NCBI RefSeq assembly: GCF_019703515.2
Contig: NC_059348.1
Coordinates: 26,814,656-26,878,655, forward strand
Length of the DNA: 64,000 nucleotides
Direction: 5' to 3'
Source: Myxocyprinus asiaticus
Lineage: Eukaryota; Chordata; Actinopteri; Cypriniformes; Catostomidae
The translations under genes were made by a program, and so were the position numbers. Shown here piece by piece: positions 29,148-41,800 of the stretch (position 1 is its first letter; every line of letters starts with the position of its first letter). The notes beneath the pieces were generated by a model. It was not told the DNA's origin. It saw only the letters and a program-made list of their open reading frames with translations, and made no database searches.

Positions 29148-31229
29148 GTTTCTTCTTCTTTCAAAACCTGGCTAACCTTGCAAGATTGGAACTGTCCAAC
29201 AAAAAGACATTTGCAAGAATGTTTGTCTTGTACATAGATATGATTTAGATCAAACAAATCAGACTATTGTTAACAGAGCACAAATATGCAGCCTTCTGCT
29301 GGCATTCTTATCCTGGGCCTCTTCAACATAGAGATGGATTTGGGAAATATGGCCACTTCCTGAGGCTGCAGATTGAGCTAATGTTAAAATGCACTCATCC
29401 CAAAGCTGACGCTGCTACGAGGGTAAGCCAGCCATGAATGGGACTGCTGATTGGCACAACTGCACACAGCTACTCACTACTCGGTGCCAAGTATTGTTGT
29501 ATCAGGGCCAAGCAAAATGATGCACAGAGTGAGAGAGATGACAAGACAATCACATGACAAAACTTCCGAAAGACATACACATTGTTTTTCCACTGGCATT
29601 TCTACAGAGATTCTTCAGTAAAGGATATGCCTAGGCAGGTATTTTAACTTCAATGCATCAGATCAGTTCTGTCTTATACATTTACTTACAGGACAAAGAA
29701 TTGCATAGCTTGAGTTGCACAACAACAAGAGATTATGTCTTCACCAATCATCTGTAAAATACATGCTACAGTTCATTTCCACCTAAGGACTTTTCAAAAG
29801 CTTCATGCTTTATAAAGAACGATATTGTTATTAGGTCACAGTGACACTTCTTGCTGCCCATGGGGAATATGAGCATCATAATCAACATAAATCCTGCTTT
29901 AAATCCACACTAATAAACAGTAAACTGTCGGAGATTTATAGGCTACTTTATTGAAGGGGACTTTACAATGTTGCAATAGCATAAAACATAAGAGTACTTA
30001 AGAATAATTTTAGTATTACTTCCAAAAAGATTAATTATCAAGGTGAATGGTCAGGTTCTTTGATATCAGCAGGTGATCTCACAAAGGCAGACTTTTGACT
30101 ATCGGTAAGTCTGGTCCATGTTCAAGCTTGTTTTGGCTAAGAACTGCCCAGTTAGACGGGAAGGAGCCATCTGATCAACAAGCAATGCATTTGAACACAA
30201 CAATGATGAATTTAGTCTAAAAACTGTGTAGACTTTGTGAACAAGTAGCCTACTAACCATTCAATGATAACTCTGAAAATAAGTTAAACACAATGTTGCA
30301 CTCAAGGATATTCCAGTTATTTGCCTTAATCAAAACTCTAAATATCTTTTAAAGATTTGATGCCACAAACCTTGGCAAAACTTGGGCAGATCCAGCAACT
30401 AGATCGTCCTCTGAAGTGCTCATTATAACAACTGGTTACCTTGTAAACATAACTTTGTTTCAAGGCAGACTAATAAAAAAAAAACAGAAAATCAGATTGG
30501 AACTTGCAATTTTGGAAAACTCTTGCCATTTTTGTGTGCAATATGCATGGGATGGTCTGTGGGCATCAGGGTCAGACTAATCAGCAGGTGGATGGACTGT
30601 GAGAGATAGAGGGTAGGTAAGCAACTGACAGGACAACCAGATATATAGTTTTGTTTAACAACAGAAATAAAAGGGCAAAGTCTCATGGTGAAACATTTAA
30701 AGGTTAATAGTAGCTCGATTACAAGTTATTAATAAACAAAAGGTTATGCAGATGTTGAGGTAGACTTGTAGATGAGCCAAAAACAAGGCTATAGTGTTGT
30801 GGTCTGTTCAGGAAGCTTCTGATTTACAGTTTATTGGACAAATAACTTGTGGAAGGTTTTCTTCATACTCATTGCAGGGGCGTAGATTCTGTTCTACCAT
30901 TTGAGGGGTTGGTATTGAATAGTTGGTCTGCATGCCTGCATGTACAGTAGGCTGTAGGCACTAAATTTCTTCCACTTATTTGCTCTCTGTTCAGTCCCAG
31001 AAGGCTCTTCATTTCTCAATCTCAACAAAAGTCTCTCATGAGTATAATACTCAGTAGTTCTTCCTTTTATGCTGCTCTATTACACATAGAGACAGAACAA
31101 CAATACCAAACCAACTGGTTTCTACCCAGAGCCCATATAGGCTAAGCTAAACTCAAGAAGGTTTCAAGAAGAGGTTTACCAGAGATTTTTTTTTTCTAAA
31201 TATCAATCTCCACAGCTTTTCCATAGGAG
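27441..31229. other. Long AT-rich intergenic stretch, no gene seen
   Basis: Contains homopolymer T runs (about 28917-28935 and 29110-29147) and short open frames without homology. No splice-bounded coding segment was recognised. Distal regulatory elements for afg3l2 or plcd1 could lie here but nothing in the sequence proves it. Confidence 0.4.
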
Positions 31230-31565
31230 AGAGCATAACGGTCGTTTGCGGATGACATACAAATGAATGGGGAGAGCTGTAAACTGACACAAACCTGTCG
31301 CAAAATTGTCTGTGAATTATCTTAGAAAACAGCAATTTGATTGTATTAAACTCCACTCATAGTTCACTCCAAAAGGATTGTTTAGTATAAAACATGTTGA
31401 AGAATAGTGGACAGGCAGTAAATTCATTAAGTGATGAGCTCTTTCCTCACAAAAGCATTTTATTTAGCACACTGAAGCATCTTCTCCATAGACATCCATT
31501 CAAAAAGAATGACCTCTGGTTTCCTCGCCAGTGTACCGCTGCGCTATGCTTTGTTTTGCTAACCT
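31230..31565. repeat. Dispersed repeat, family Y copy 1
   Basis: Runs parallel (same orientation) to 40700-41015: shared words include 'tacaaatgaatggggagag', 'ccaaaaggattgtttagt', 'attaagtgatgagct' and 'ccatagacatccattcaaa'. Confidence 0.7.
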
Positions 31566-31794
31566 TGTACTACTGGATCCCCAGTGGTAGATGGGTTATG
31601 GGTTTACATTTGACTTTTGTGACAGGAGTTACAACAGAGTTACAAATTAAGTGTTGATGAATAAGATAAAGTCAAAATAACAAAATTCAAAAAGTGAGAA
31701 ATGTCAGGAAAACATCTAAACATACATTTTATTTAAGGGAGTTAAATATCATAAAATACATGGGTAATGAAGTGATACCAAATTCTTTCTAGCA

Positions 31795-32240
31795 AGTCAG
31801 TCCACTGTCGGCCATCTTTGGAACGCTCTCGGGAGGCTATTTCCAGTCATGCCAGTGCAGCTCCTATCTACTTGTATGGGGAAAGACCGAAATCTCAAAA
31901 ATGGTTGGTCAAGATTACGATCGAAAAACATATTTCAAATCAGCAATCAAATTTGATAATATTAAAATCATAAATTGTATTTCTTTACCTCATATTATGC
32001 TAAACCATGAAATTTTCCCGGCTTGTATAGCTAATGCGCATGCGTGTTCTTGAGTTGATTGACAGGCGATGTCTGTATCTAAAAGGTGACTGGCTCTTTT
32101 ACCAGTAAGGCGGGACTTCCTTTCTACATCCATTGACCGTTGGCACTAGAGCTTCTTGGTTGGGCGTTCCAATTTCTCCCATTAATTTTAATAGAAGTGG
32201 CCAGTCTCTGCTAAATAGTGTCTGGTGATGCTCATTTTTT
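31795..32240. repeat. Dispersed repeat sharing a core with 23630-23800
   Basis: 'gattgacaggcgatgtctgta' and 'gggacttcctttctacatcc' are the reverse complement of words inside the MITE core at about 23660-23760. Family not identified. Confidence 0.45.
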
Positions 32241-32379
32241 TTTTGTCCAGATCTATTAAATTGTTCAAAATTTCACATTAAAAATGCAATTCACACAAAA
32301 TACTAACCTGAATACAATGTTTTCAGTGTCTGATTTCAAAGTAATTTTTATATTTTTTTTCTTCTAAAATGTAACATTA

Positions 32380-32642
32380 GTTAACATAAACTAATAATGA
32401 ACAGTACTTTTACAGCATTTATTAATCTTAGTTCATGTTAATTTCAACATATATTAATAAATTTCTAAAATCAAAAGTTGTATTTGTTAACATCAGTAAA
32501 TGCACTATGAATTAACATGAACTAACAATTGTATTTTTAGTAGCTAACATTAACAAAGATTAATAAATGCTGTTAAAAATACATTGTTAATTGTTAGTTC
32601 ATGATCCCGTTAACAAATGGAGCCTTATTGTAAAGTGTTACC
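32380..32642. mobile_element. Angel-like element
   Basis: Ends with 'attgtaaagtgttaccat' and is rich in 'ttagttcatgttaat' / 'attaacatgaactaac' inverted words, matching the element at 4430-6365. The last 40 bases of the window (63960-64000) contain another such end. Confidence 0.65.
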
Positions 32643-33448
32643 ATAAAATTGAAAATAAAAATCTTCAGTCTTATTAAAAGCTTAAATTCTTGAAAAAGAA
32701 ATATTGGCATGAGTAATGCAGAATAAAATAGAATATTTTATAAATATTTCTTTAAAAAAAAAAAATCTTTTTTTTTTTTTCAATTATTTGAAAAACTGTT
32801 GTCCACCAAATTAGTCATGTGGTGTAACAAACATAACCATTTTGTTGTTTATGTTTACTAAACCCAGAAAACGGAGTGGACCCCTTTAGACCCTCAAAGT
32901 TACCAAAGGGGAAAAAAAAAAAAATCTGATATTTTGACATTTTTAGAAAAGGGCATATTTTGTTCAGGTCATGTGGTGTAACCCTGAAAAAAATTCTGAT
33001 ATTTTTTACTCAAAAAAACATTTTTACATTTTTTTTATTAATGATTAAGTTGTGTACACTCTCATGGATTTAAGCTGCAAGGAACATATTTTAATACTAC
33101 ATTGGACTACAATGAAAATGGCACTTTACTCAAAGTTTAAAGTAGAATAAAACGTATGTGCTGCCTAAAAGAGTGCACTTACCCTATACCTAATATTCCT
33201 GGAGTGTCACCAGGTGGGCATTCAGGGGGCTTATTATTGAAAACGCTCACAATTGTCTCCATTGGGAGTTTTAATAACAGAGGTAGTATGATACAAAAAC
33301 TGAAAATAAATTAACATTCAGTGGAGAGAGGATAACTGCAGCACCTTTCTCTTTGGAAAGTCTCTTTTGAAACACAAAATAATAGTCTGTGTTTCCTTTT
33401 AAGCAGAATTTGTTTATGACAAAGGCAACTATTTTATATATATATACA

Positions 33449-33945
33449 CACTACCGGACAAAAGTTTTGCAACACTTGACTGAAATGTTTCTCATGATAT
33501 TAAAAATCTTTTGATCTGAAGGCGTATGCTTAAATGTTTGAAATTAGTTTTGTAGACAAAAATATAATTTTGAAACCATATTAATTTATTTCATTATAAA
33601 ACTAAAATGTAATTTTAAAAAAATAAAAAAAGTTATGAAATTGATGACTTGGACCAAATAATAAAGAAAAGCCCAACATAAGTTCACTGATCACTGAGAC
33701 AAATAGTGCCCAACATAGATGGGAACACCTTCAATACTGTTTAAAAAGCATCCCAGGGTGATACCTCAAGAAGTTGGTTGAGAAAATGTCAAGAGTACAT
33801 TTCTGCAAATTCTAGGCAAATGGTGGCTACTTTGAAGATGCTAAAATATAACACAGTTTTGATTTATTTTGGATTTTTTTTAGTCACAACATAATTCCCA
33901 TAGTTCCATTTATGTTATTCCATAGTTTTGATGACTTCACTATTA

Positions 33946-34012
<67 letters not shown>

Positions 34013-34025
34013 TTTTTTTTTTTTT
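33449..34025. mobile_element. Tc1-type MITE, second copy, truncated after (TA)n
   Basis: Left end 'actaccggacaaaagttttg'. The body is the reverse complement of the copy at 13956-14594. The copy ends at a (TA)n (33952-34008) and poly-T tract, and the opposite terminus is missing. Confidence 0.8.
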
Positions 34026-34608
34026 ACAACACATGACTAGCCCATAACTTCTCAACTTTTTTTTATAAGTGTTGCCTCGCAAATTTACTACACTGTTGCT
34101 GTGTATATCAGCTGACTGACATGACCATTTGTATAAAGTGGTTGACAGCAGAGGTGCAGCAATAATGGATACGATCATCAAGATGGTTAAACTGCTCACC
34201 TAATACAATAAAAAACAAACCAAAATAATTAGTCACAGTCTGAATTTGCATTGTAAGTATTTGCATAATTTACCATAAACCGAAACCCTATAGGCAGCTT
34301 GAGGCACAGCATGCAGTTATAAGATGCTAAACTGATGGGTGGCGAGTCGCTAGATCAGTGGGAGTGGCCCATCATGAGATACCTTTCACTGAGACAAATA
34401 GTACCCAGAGTCAGGTAAGACACCTGTGTCGAAAAGACTGGAGCAACAACTCAATTTATATCGATGCCGGCCTTGTTTTCCTATCTTGAAGAGCGATATA
34501 CTGTGCTTAGTTACATGTTGTTGGTTTGACTTGTGAACTCTTAAAGTTGAAAACACTGCTGGGAATACTGAGCGACGAGGAGATAACAGTCTGCTGTATT
34601 TACGAGAA
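34026..34608 (+). promoter_or_regulatory. plcd1: Probable promoter / 5' UTR of plcd1 exon 1a
   Basis: Unique-looking sequence between the MITE and the exon 1a ATG. No TATA box is evident in a diagnostic position. The assignment rests only on the downstream first exon. Confidence 0.35.
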
Positions 34609-34639
34609 ATGGATTCCAATGGCATTACTGATAAACAAG
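34609..34639 (+). CDS. plcd1: plcd1 alternative first exon 1a ([10 protein letters not shown])
   Basis: ATG opens ten codons plus one base, ending at a donor (CAAG|GTAAAT). The phase (one base into a Gly codon) is the same as exon 1b and matches exon 2, which starts GT and completes Gly before LEGDTE. The human short isoform starts MDSG and also joins at this Gly. This therefore looks like the conserved proximal/distal promoter pair of PLCD1. It lies 3.1 kb upstream of exon 1b. Confidence 0.75.
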
Positions 34640-35777
34640 GTAAATGGCGAATGAAATATGTATCGGAACTGGGTTGCAGTGAATTCTAGAGCACCGTTTG
34701 TTCATTTCACAAAAGTCAATCGACAAATATCTGAAAGAGCAGTGAATGTTCAGATACGTTCAGTAAACTTGCAGTGCACGCGCTCTTGGGTTCCAGCCAC
34801 GCGCTACTTGATGTTAACCATTCCCAAACATGATTCTTAAAGCACACATGTATTTAATATTTAACGACGCTGCAAGCAAACAAAAAAGGGTGAAAAAATA
34901 CAATGTAGCGTTTTAAAGAGATTTTCTGTAAATAATTATCTTACTTAAAGTTATATCAGGTATATCATAAACTGTATACAATTAAATAAAATGTATATAA
35001 AAATAAATCATTGCAAAGAACATATTTGTTTTTCGGTCAGCTATTTCTTTGGATGGCATATGATAAAACCCATGAATGGATGGTGTAAGGTAAATTGAGA
35101 GGACATAATATTGTTGCCACACCCTTAGCAACTTTGTATCGTCACTTGTTGGGTTTATTTGTCCATGTACCTACAGTGCTCTAATTTTGCAGCAATGCAT
35201 CCTACTCTTTGTATTGAGGATGGGCCACAGGAGAGGTGTCAGTAGCCTGGAGCAACATTCCGTCGACTGTCTCGCATAACATATCCCTTTCATTACTCTA
35301 GTTCCTGTCTGTCAAATTATGGGGTTACTTTATCTTTAAATCAATGTTCAGCTCTTTTCAGTGTTTTAAAACAGATCATCTTAGAACAAAACGTTCTTAA
35401 ATAGAGAATAGGCCCCAATTGTTTGGGTTCCTTGCTGAAATAAACAAATAAACAGCCTGGTCCGGCTGGCCAGTTTGCTGTTTTATGAGGGGTCTTCTTA
35501 GGCACTTTAGCTGGTCAGATTGGGAGACCAGTTTTAACTAGCTAAGAGCAGCCAACTAGCTTAGGCTAGTTTTAGCTGTTTTGTTTGTTTGTTTTTTGGT
35601 AGAGATGTCAACGATATTTGCTAATAGGGTACAACAGGGCTAAAGGCACACCTTAAGCAAAATGTGCTTTTTTCTGATCAAACTTTTTAAGATTGAAAGA
35701 ATGCATTTCTTTTAATTGAATATTGATGAAGCAACATCATTTTTCTGAAAATAAATTATTATAACATAAGGTTGTTT

Positions 35778-35812
<35 letters not shown>

Positions 35813-38800
35813 TAGTGAGTGGCGCCTTTTACCCCACACTTGGGGTAAAAGTTCCCCAGAGGGATTATAGTTATATTGTTATAGGGGGAATTTGTCAATT
35901 TAGGCAAATACCTTTAAGACAGCAAGATACTTTTTTTGAATAACAAAACAAGAGAATGCTTATTCAAAATAACTACTTAAGAAAAGAGTGCAGCATTGCC
36001 TGTTAATTTCAGTCACATTTGGCATTTCATTACATCTCAAGTATTCTATAAACAAATGAATCTCCACTGTGATTGAATCAGTTAACGAGCCCAATTTGAA
36101 CATTCTTCATAACAAATCTATTCGCCCCATTTAAGAAAAACAATGTGTTTTATGGGGGCCTTTAGCATTTGCAACAGTGTTTTTTTTTTTATTTTTTTAT
36201 TTTTTTTTTTACTCAATACTATCCTTTTACTTATTGGACAGTAACTGAAAAACTTTTGATTTAATCACCCTGAACAAAACTGAAAATGAGTAATTTCAGG
36301 GATTTTCATTAGCTACATAAATTTGCAACATTTAGAAAATGATTAAATATTAGATTGAATTACCTCAATTTCAAACTTTAGTCATTGCATGCAATGATCT
36401 CGTAGATCAGGAAAATTTTTCAGTTTATAGTGAAGAGCAGGTGTTTAGGAATGAACTGTGGTAGTTTTTGTTGCTGTTTAGTATTTTGGGAGAAAATCAA
36501 AACAATAGTGTCTCTTACCCAGGGGGCCTTTACAAGGCTTTTACAGGGCATTTTAAGATGTTACAGAAAACAAGACCCACTCTTGAGTTCTTAAAAAGCC
36601 CAAGACTGTGTGCTTGTTGTGTATACACTATACAGAGACACCTGAAGGATCTCCAATGTCTCTTATCATCCAAATTGTCTGGACTTTTTTTAACCAGGTT
36701 GTCTGTGTTAAAATGAGACTGTTGTTCTTCAATTTATTACCACAGTATGTTCTTTAAAGGGAACTTTAATCAGTTTTTGGATAGCCTTATACCCTGAATT
36801 AAAGTGTTGACATTTAGAACAGCCTGATATGTGCAGAGCAGATAAAAGCCTTTGCTTTAGATTTGAGACACTTCTATCCAAAGAATAAAATATTTGTGGT
36901 CCCTTGGATTCGAACCCTTGACCCTTGCATTAATACATTCTCTTCCAGCTGAATGATTGCTACATTATGATGTGAAACTAATGGCAGAAACAGAATAAAG
37001 AAATTGACCCTATCTGCTCCAGGGGTGCTGTATCATGGCTGACCCTGCACTCTGACCCCAGCCTAGCTGGGATATGTGAAAAGAAGAATTTCACTGTATA
37101 TGTGCAAATGTATAATGTGTGATAAATAAAGAAAATTATATTATTAAATTACATCAAACTCAAGCTGTGATGCACGAACCACTTGTCTGCATCTGGTCAA
37201 CAGATTCATATGGTCATGTAACTTTTGAAAAAGTCAGGGAAAATCACAAGAAATAACGAGATATTAAAAATGCAAGGAGTGTTTAAAATAGCAACATTAT
37301 TTGCATTTCATTTTTACAGCAAGTCCTAACATAATTTCACAGTTTGAAAATATGGAAACACTAGAAATGTCAGAATGTCGCCACTAGATGGCACCAGTGT
37401 TTCTCCTCAAAAATCCATACAAAACCCAACCTGCCTTTTGTTGTACTCGCTATTGGTACTTTTTTATTTTTCTTAATAAATATAGATACTTAACGCCTGT
37501 CCTACAATTCATCAACAAATATAGCCACTCGTTCCAATCGGACGGACGGTATCACTACAATGTCTTATTCTTGCGATGAACTTTGAATAGTGCACGCCCC
37601 TAAACCAAAGATAAGTGAGCAAAGCGACACTCCAAGTCATTGAGATGTTTTCGACTCCCCTTTTCGGCAGCTGTGTCCATTTCTGTGTTGAAAATTCACA
37701 AGATGCAGTGTGTACGAAGACAATCTGTAAGGACCAAGTCTCAAGAGTTATTATATCGCGCGCAGGTCAAGGCAGTCGCGCTCGACAACATGAGACTTCT
37801 AGGTAAGACGATGATATCATAATAAACCCGGTTTTTCGCATCGTTTGTGGATGTTAGCTAAACATTTCACCTTTGGTGCTGTCTTCACGGTTGTACTCTT
37901 TTGGTTATTTTAAGATATTCACAGTTTGTGGAAATTGACCGGTTTTCCTCGAAGGAAATCTTGTAAGAATGTATTGGCTGCGTCTCAAAACCTATTAACC
38001 TGTCTACCTAGAGTGCACTTGCAGTGTAGATAGGCAGCTCACTATCTCACAGCCTTTTTCATGAATTAAAAAAAACAAGACCAAGTCACACCTGTTGATT
38101 CATGTGCGTGTGTAATTTACTCATTAATGCACTGTAATACATTTCTGCTGTCGACCTAATCTTGCCCTGGTGGGTGTCAAGTGTCCACAGTTTGTTTTCC
38201 AATCATTTAGACAGTGTCTTTGTGTTTTCGATAAAATATGTAAGCCATATTTTCTTTCTCAGCATGTACACTCATGAAAGGGAGGGTTCCTTCCTTATTT
38301 GGACCATAAAGGGACAATACAATCCTTTTGTTGTTTCTGCTTTCATACAAAAACAAGGATGTGGCAAATGACCCACAAATCTGGCTAAAAAGCAAAAGGC
38401 AATAATGTGTGAAAAGAAAGACTACATAAGTCTTGCTCACTTCCTCTTCGCCATAGGTTTGGAAGGTGATACGGAGCTGAAGTTCTTGCTGGATGGCGGG
38501 GATCTTTTGAAAGTCCGTTCGGACTCATGGAAAAAGACGCGCTTCTACAAGCTGCAGGAGGACTGCAAGACCATGTGGCACGAATCCAAAAAGACCTTGA
38601 AGTCCAAACAGACCTGTGAGTATTGGTCCAGGCTCCCTTCCTAAAAAGATGCCCACAGGGTGTGTCAACATCTACCACTGCTTTGCATGTGTATGGTGGT
38701 GCATCTTCCTAGCCCTGTCCTAGATTGACCAGCATAGTGTTTTGTGTGTGTGGTGGGGGGGGGGGGGTGATGAATGTCATTCACAGAAGATCTATGCCAC

Positions 38801-41800
38801 TTTCCTCAAATCCATATTTTTTCAGCATCATCACGGTAAAATAATGTTGCATAATGCATATTGCATTCATTTGAGCATAATATGTGCACACAAGTTAATG
38901 CCTCATCTAATGGCTTAACAGCTTTATTTTTAAAAAGCAATTTTCTTGCATTGTGTGGTATTAACTTTATTTATCAATAATGGTTACCTATGGATTTATA
39001 TATATCAGACATTTAGTTTTATAACACAGTAGCATGACCTGGATTGAGGCTGAATTAAGAATACAAATGTTAAATCTGCAGTACTTTAATGTTTTATTTA
39101 AGTAATATTGTTAAATTGTAACCGGTGCTGTAAAAAAACAATCTGTAAAATAATATAACAACCTGAGTTTTCAACGTCTTTGTTATTATGCATGACCTCT
39201 TCTGCATAGAATTTCCATATTCAGTTGCCACCCAGTCACTTGATACTACTGCATTTAACAGCAGGCCCTACTAGAAACAAGGAGAAAAGACTCATTTTAA
39301 GAGAAAGTATCTTGGACAGACCAGAAGTGTTATTATTCTAACCTGTATTGGCAAATTGTTTTAATTTCTTTAAGCATTAACCTGACCTAACTTGTGAAAT
39401 GTTAGTCTTTTCAAGCAAATTGATCATTTTAAGGATGTTTTGCCAATTTTGTATTGGAATAAAAAAACAGATGTAGATTCAGATAGAATCTGACATTAGT
39501 AGATCACTGAAAGAAGTTTATTAAAAAAAAAATGTGTTAAGTTTAAGCTTTCCGTTTCCTATACAGTTGACTTATTACACTGCTAAACTGCACTGCTATT
39601 TTTTGTAATATTTTGAATAAAATCCATGGGCGGGGTTCAGTGGGACAGGTAACCTATTTTTATGTGCAATGTTGTGCAGTGCTGCACATGCCACCACAAT
39701 AGCAAACCTGCGTGGAGCAGAGCTGTACTGTCTTTGGACCTATCCGGTCACATTTCAGTTGATATTTACAGTATTTGAAAGAGTCATTAGATGAGGAATC
39801 AAATTGTCTTTGATCTTTTGACATAGGGATGTGACTGTATCAAATTTTCATATCACTATAATTGCTGAAACATTTATCAAGGTATATGGTATTATCACTG
39901 TATTGAATTACAGAACGGGTTGAAAGACAAATAAACTTTTTTTTGTTGTTCTTAATTAGATTTAGTTACTTGTTTTGTACTTTTAAAAGATCACAAAGAA
40001 AGTAACTTTGCAAAGATCAAACCATATAAGATTCAAATAGAGTCCAATGTTTCTATTTTGCATTTAGGCCTATCTAATTATTATTACGGTTTATTTTCAT
40101 TGCAAATGAACAAGTAACAACAATGGTAACATTTTGAGGGAAAAGTTTAATTGAAAAAGAAACATGAATATTTGAGATTCCTAGTAATTTGGTATGTCTT
40201 CCTAATACTGTAAGAGTGTTGGGAATGTTGATTTATTGATGGAAATGCTACAGTGCATTCAGAAAAATCGAAACAATTTGGTTACTAGGTTATCTAGAAA
40301 TTTTCACGGTATTTTGAAGTGCTCACGATAACAATATTGTGCATGTTAATTATCACGGTACACCTTATTTTGAATATTGGCAAATGTCTATTTTGACATT
40401 TAAGATGTTATTGTACTATAAAAACATACTGTAAGTTTCAGAACTCAAAACTTCCTCCTCACTGCAAAAAGAGCATTTGCTGAAACCAAGCTGCCAAAAC
40501 GACTTGCTCTCCACTTCCTCCACATTGATGTCACACTGTGGTAGACATTTGCATCTGACTGCCTCCACAACAACACAAACTAATTTACCTTTTAATCACT
40601 TCCGTAGCCCCGCCCAGTTGCGATGAGCAGTGAGATGGCTAGAGATAACCTCTATCATAGGATAGAACGTAACTGTCAACTAACGTGTTACAACAGTTAA
40701 GTCACTGTTTGCGGATACCATACAAATGAATGGGGAGAGCCATAAACTGACACCTGTCACAAAATTGTCTGTCTTCTCTTATAAAACAGCAATTTTATCA
40801 TATTAAACTCTACTCATAGTCCATTTCAAAAGGATTGTTTAGTGTTAAACATGTTTAAGATTAGTGAAAAGGCAGTCAGTTTATTAAGTGATGAGCTGTT
40901 TCCTCACAAAATCAGTTTATTCAAAACACTGAAGCATCTCCTCCATAGACATCCATTCAAAAAGAACGGCCTCTTGTCTCCCCGCCAGTGTACCGCCATA
41001 TAATGTCTTTGGGACCGCCACGTTATGCTATTTTATGCTAAGCATATAGGCTCACCTTACTAGAAGGTTTCTGGAGATGGCAAGAAGAAAGCAGGTCAGT
41101 CAAGAGCAGAGAGCCAATCGTAACAGTGGGCATTTACTGTCAAATCTTAAAGAAGAAGCTGCACCAAAACCAAGTGTTTCTGACAGAGGGTCAGAATGAG
41201 GGTGGAAAGTTATCATGTTTTACAAACGATTTTTTTTTTTTTTTTTTTTTTGACAAAAAAATTATATTATAAGTGAACCTCAAGGAACATATTAAAATAA
41301 TAATAAAGGCATGTCATGACCCTTTTAAGTGAAAATGCTTTTCTTTTAATCAGAAGATGATTTCCACAATTTAATAGTTTTCTAGTACACAGGCCTTTGG
41401 AATCTCCATACAATGTCATGAGGAAGTCTTCCAAAAGCAGTGCATTTATCACCAATCTTATCCTTTTTTTTATAGCTTATATCAGGACTCTTCAACTACT
41501 TTCTTGCGGCAGCCAGATTATGCAAAATTAAATCTTGAAGGGGGCCAAACATTTTTCGGTGTTAATCTTAGCTAGCACTTTCACTGTATGAAACATGTTA
41601 ATATAAGAAAAATACTCAGGGATATCTTCAAAACATTTTAAGGTCTGGCCATATGTTCCTTCTAATCTTGCTAAAGATCAAGCATGACTTCACTCTCAAC
41701 TAACAAATAGGTTTTGATTAACTTTGAAATAAAAACATCTTTAAATTATCATTGTTTTTATTTTCAGTTAACATTGTAGGGTTAATATTGTACTAGGGTT

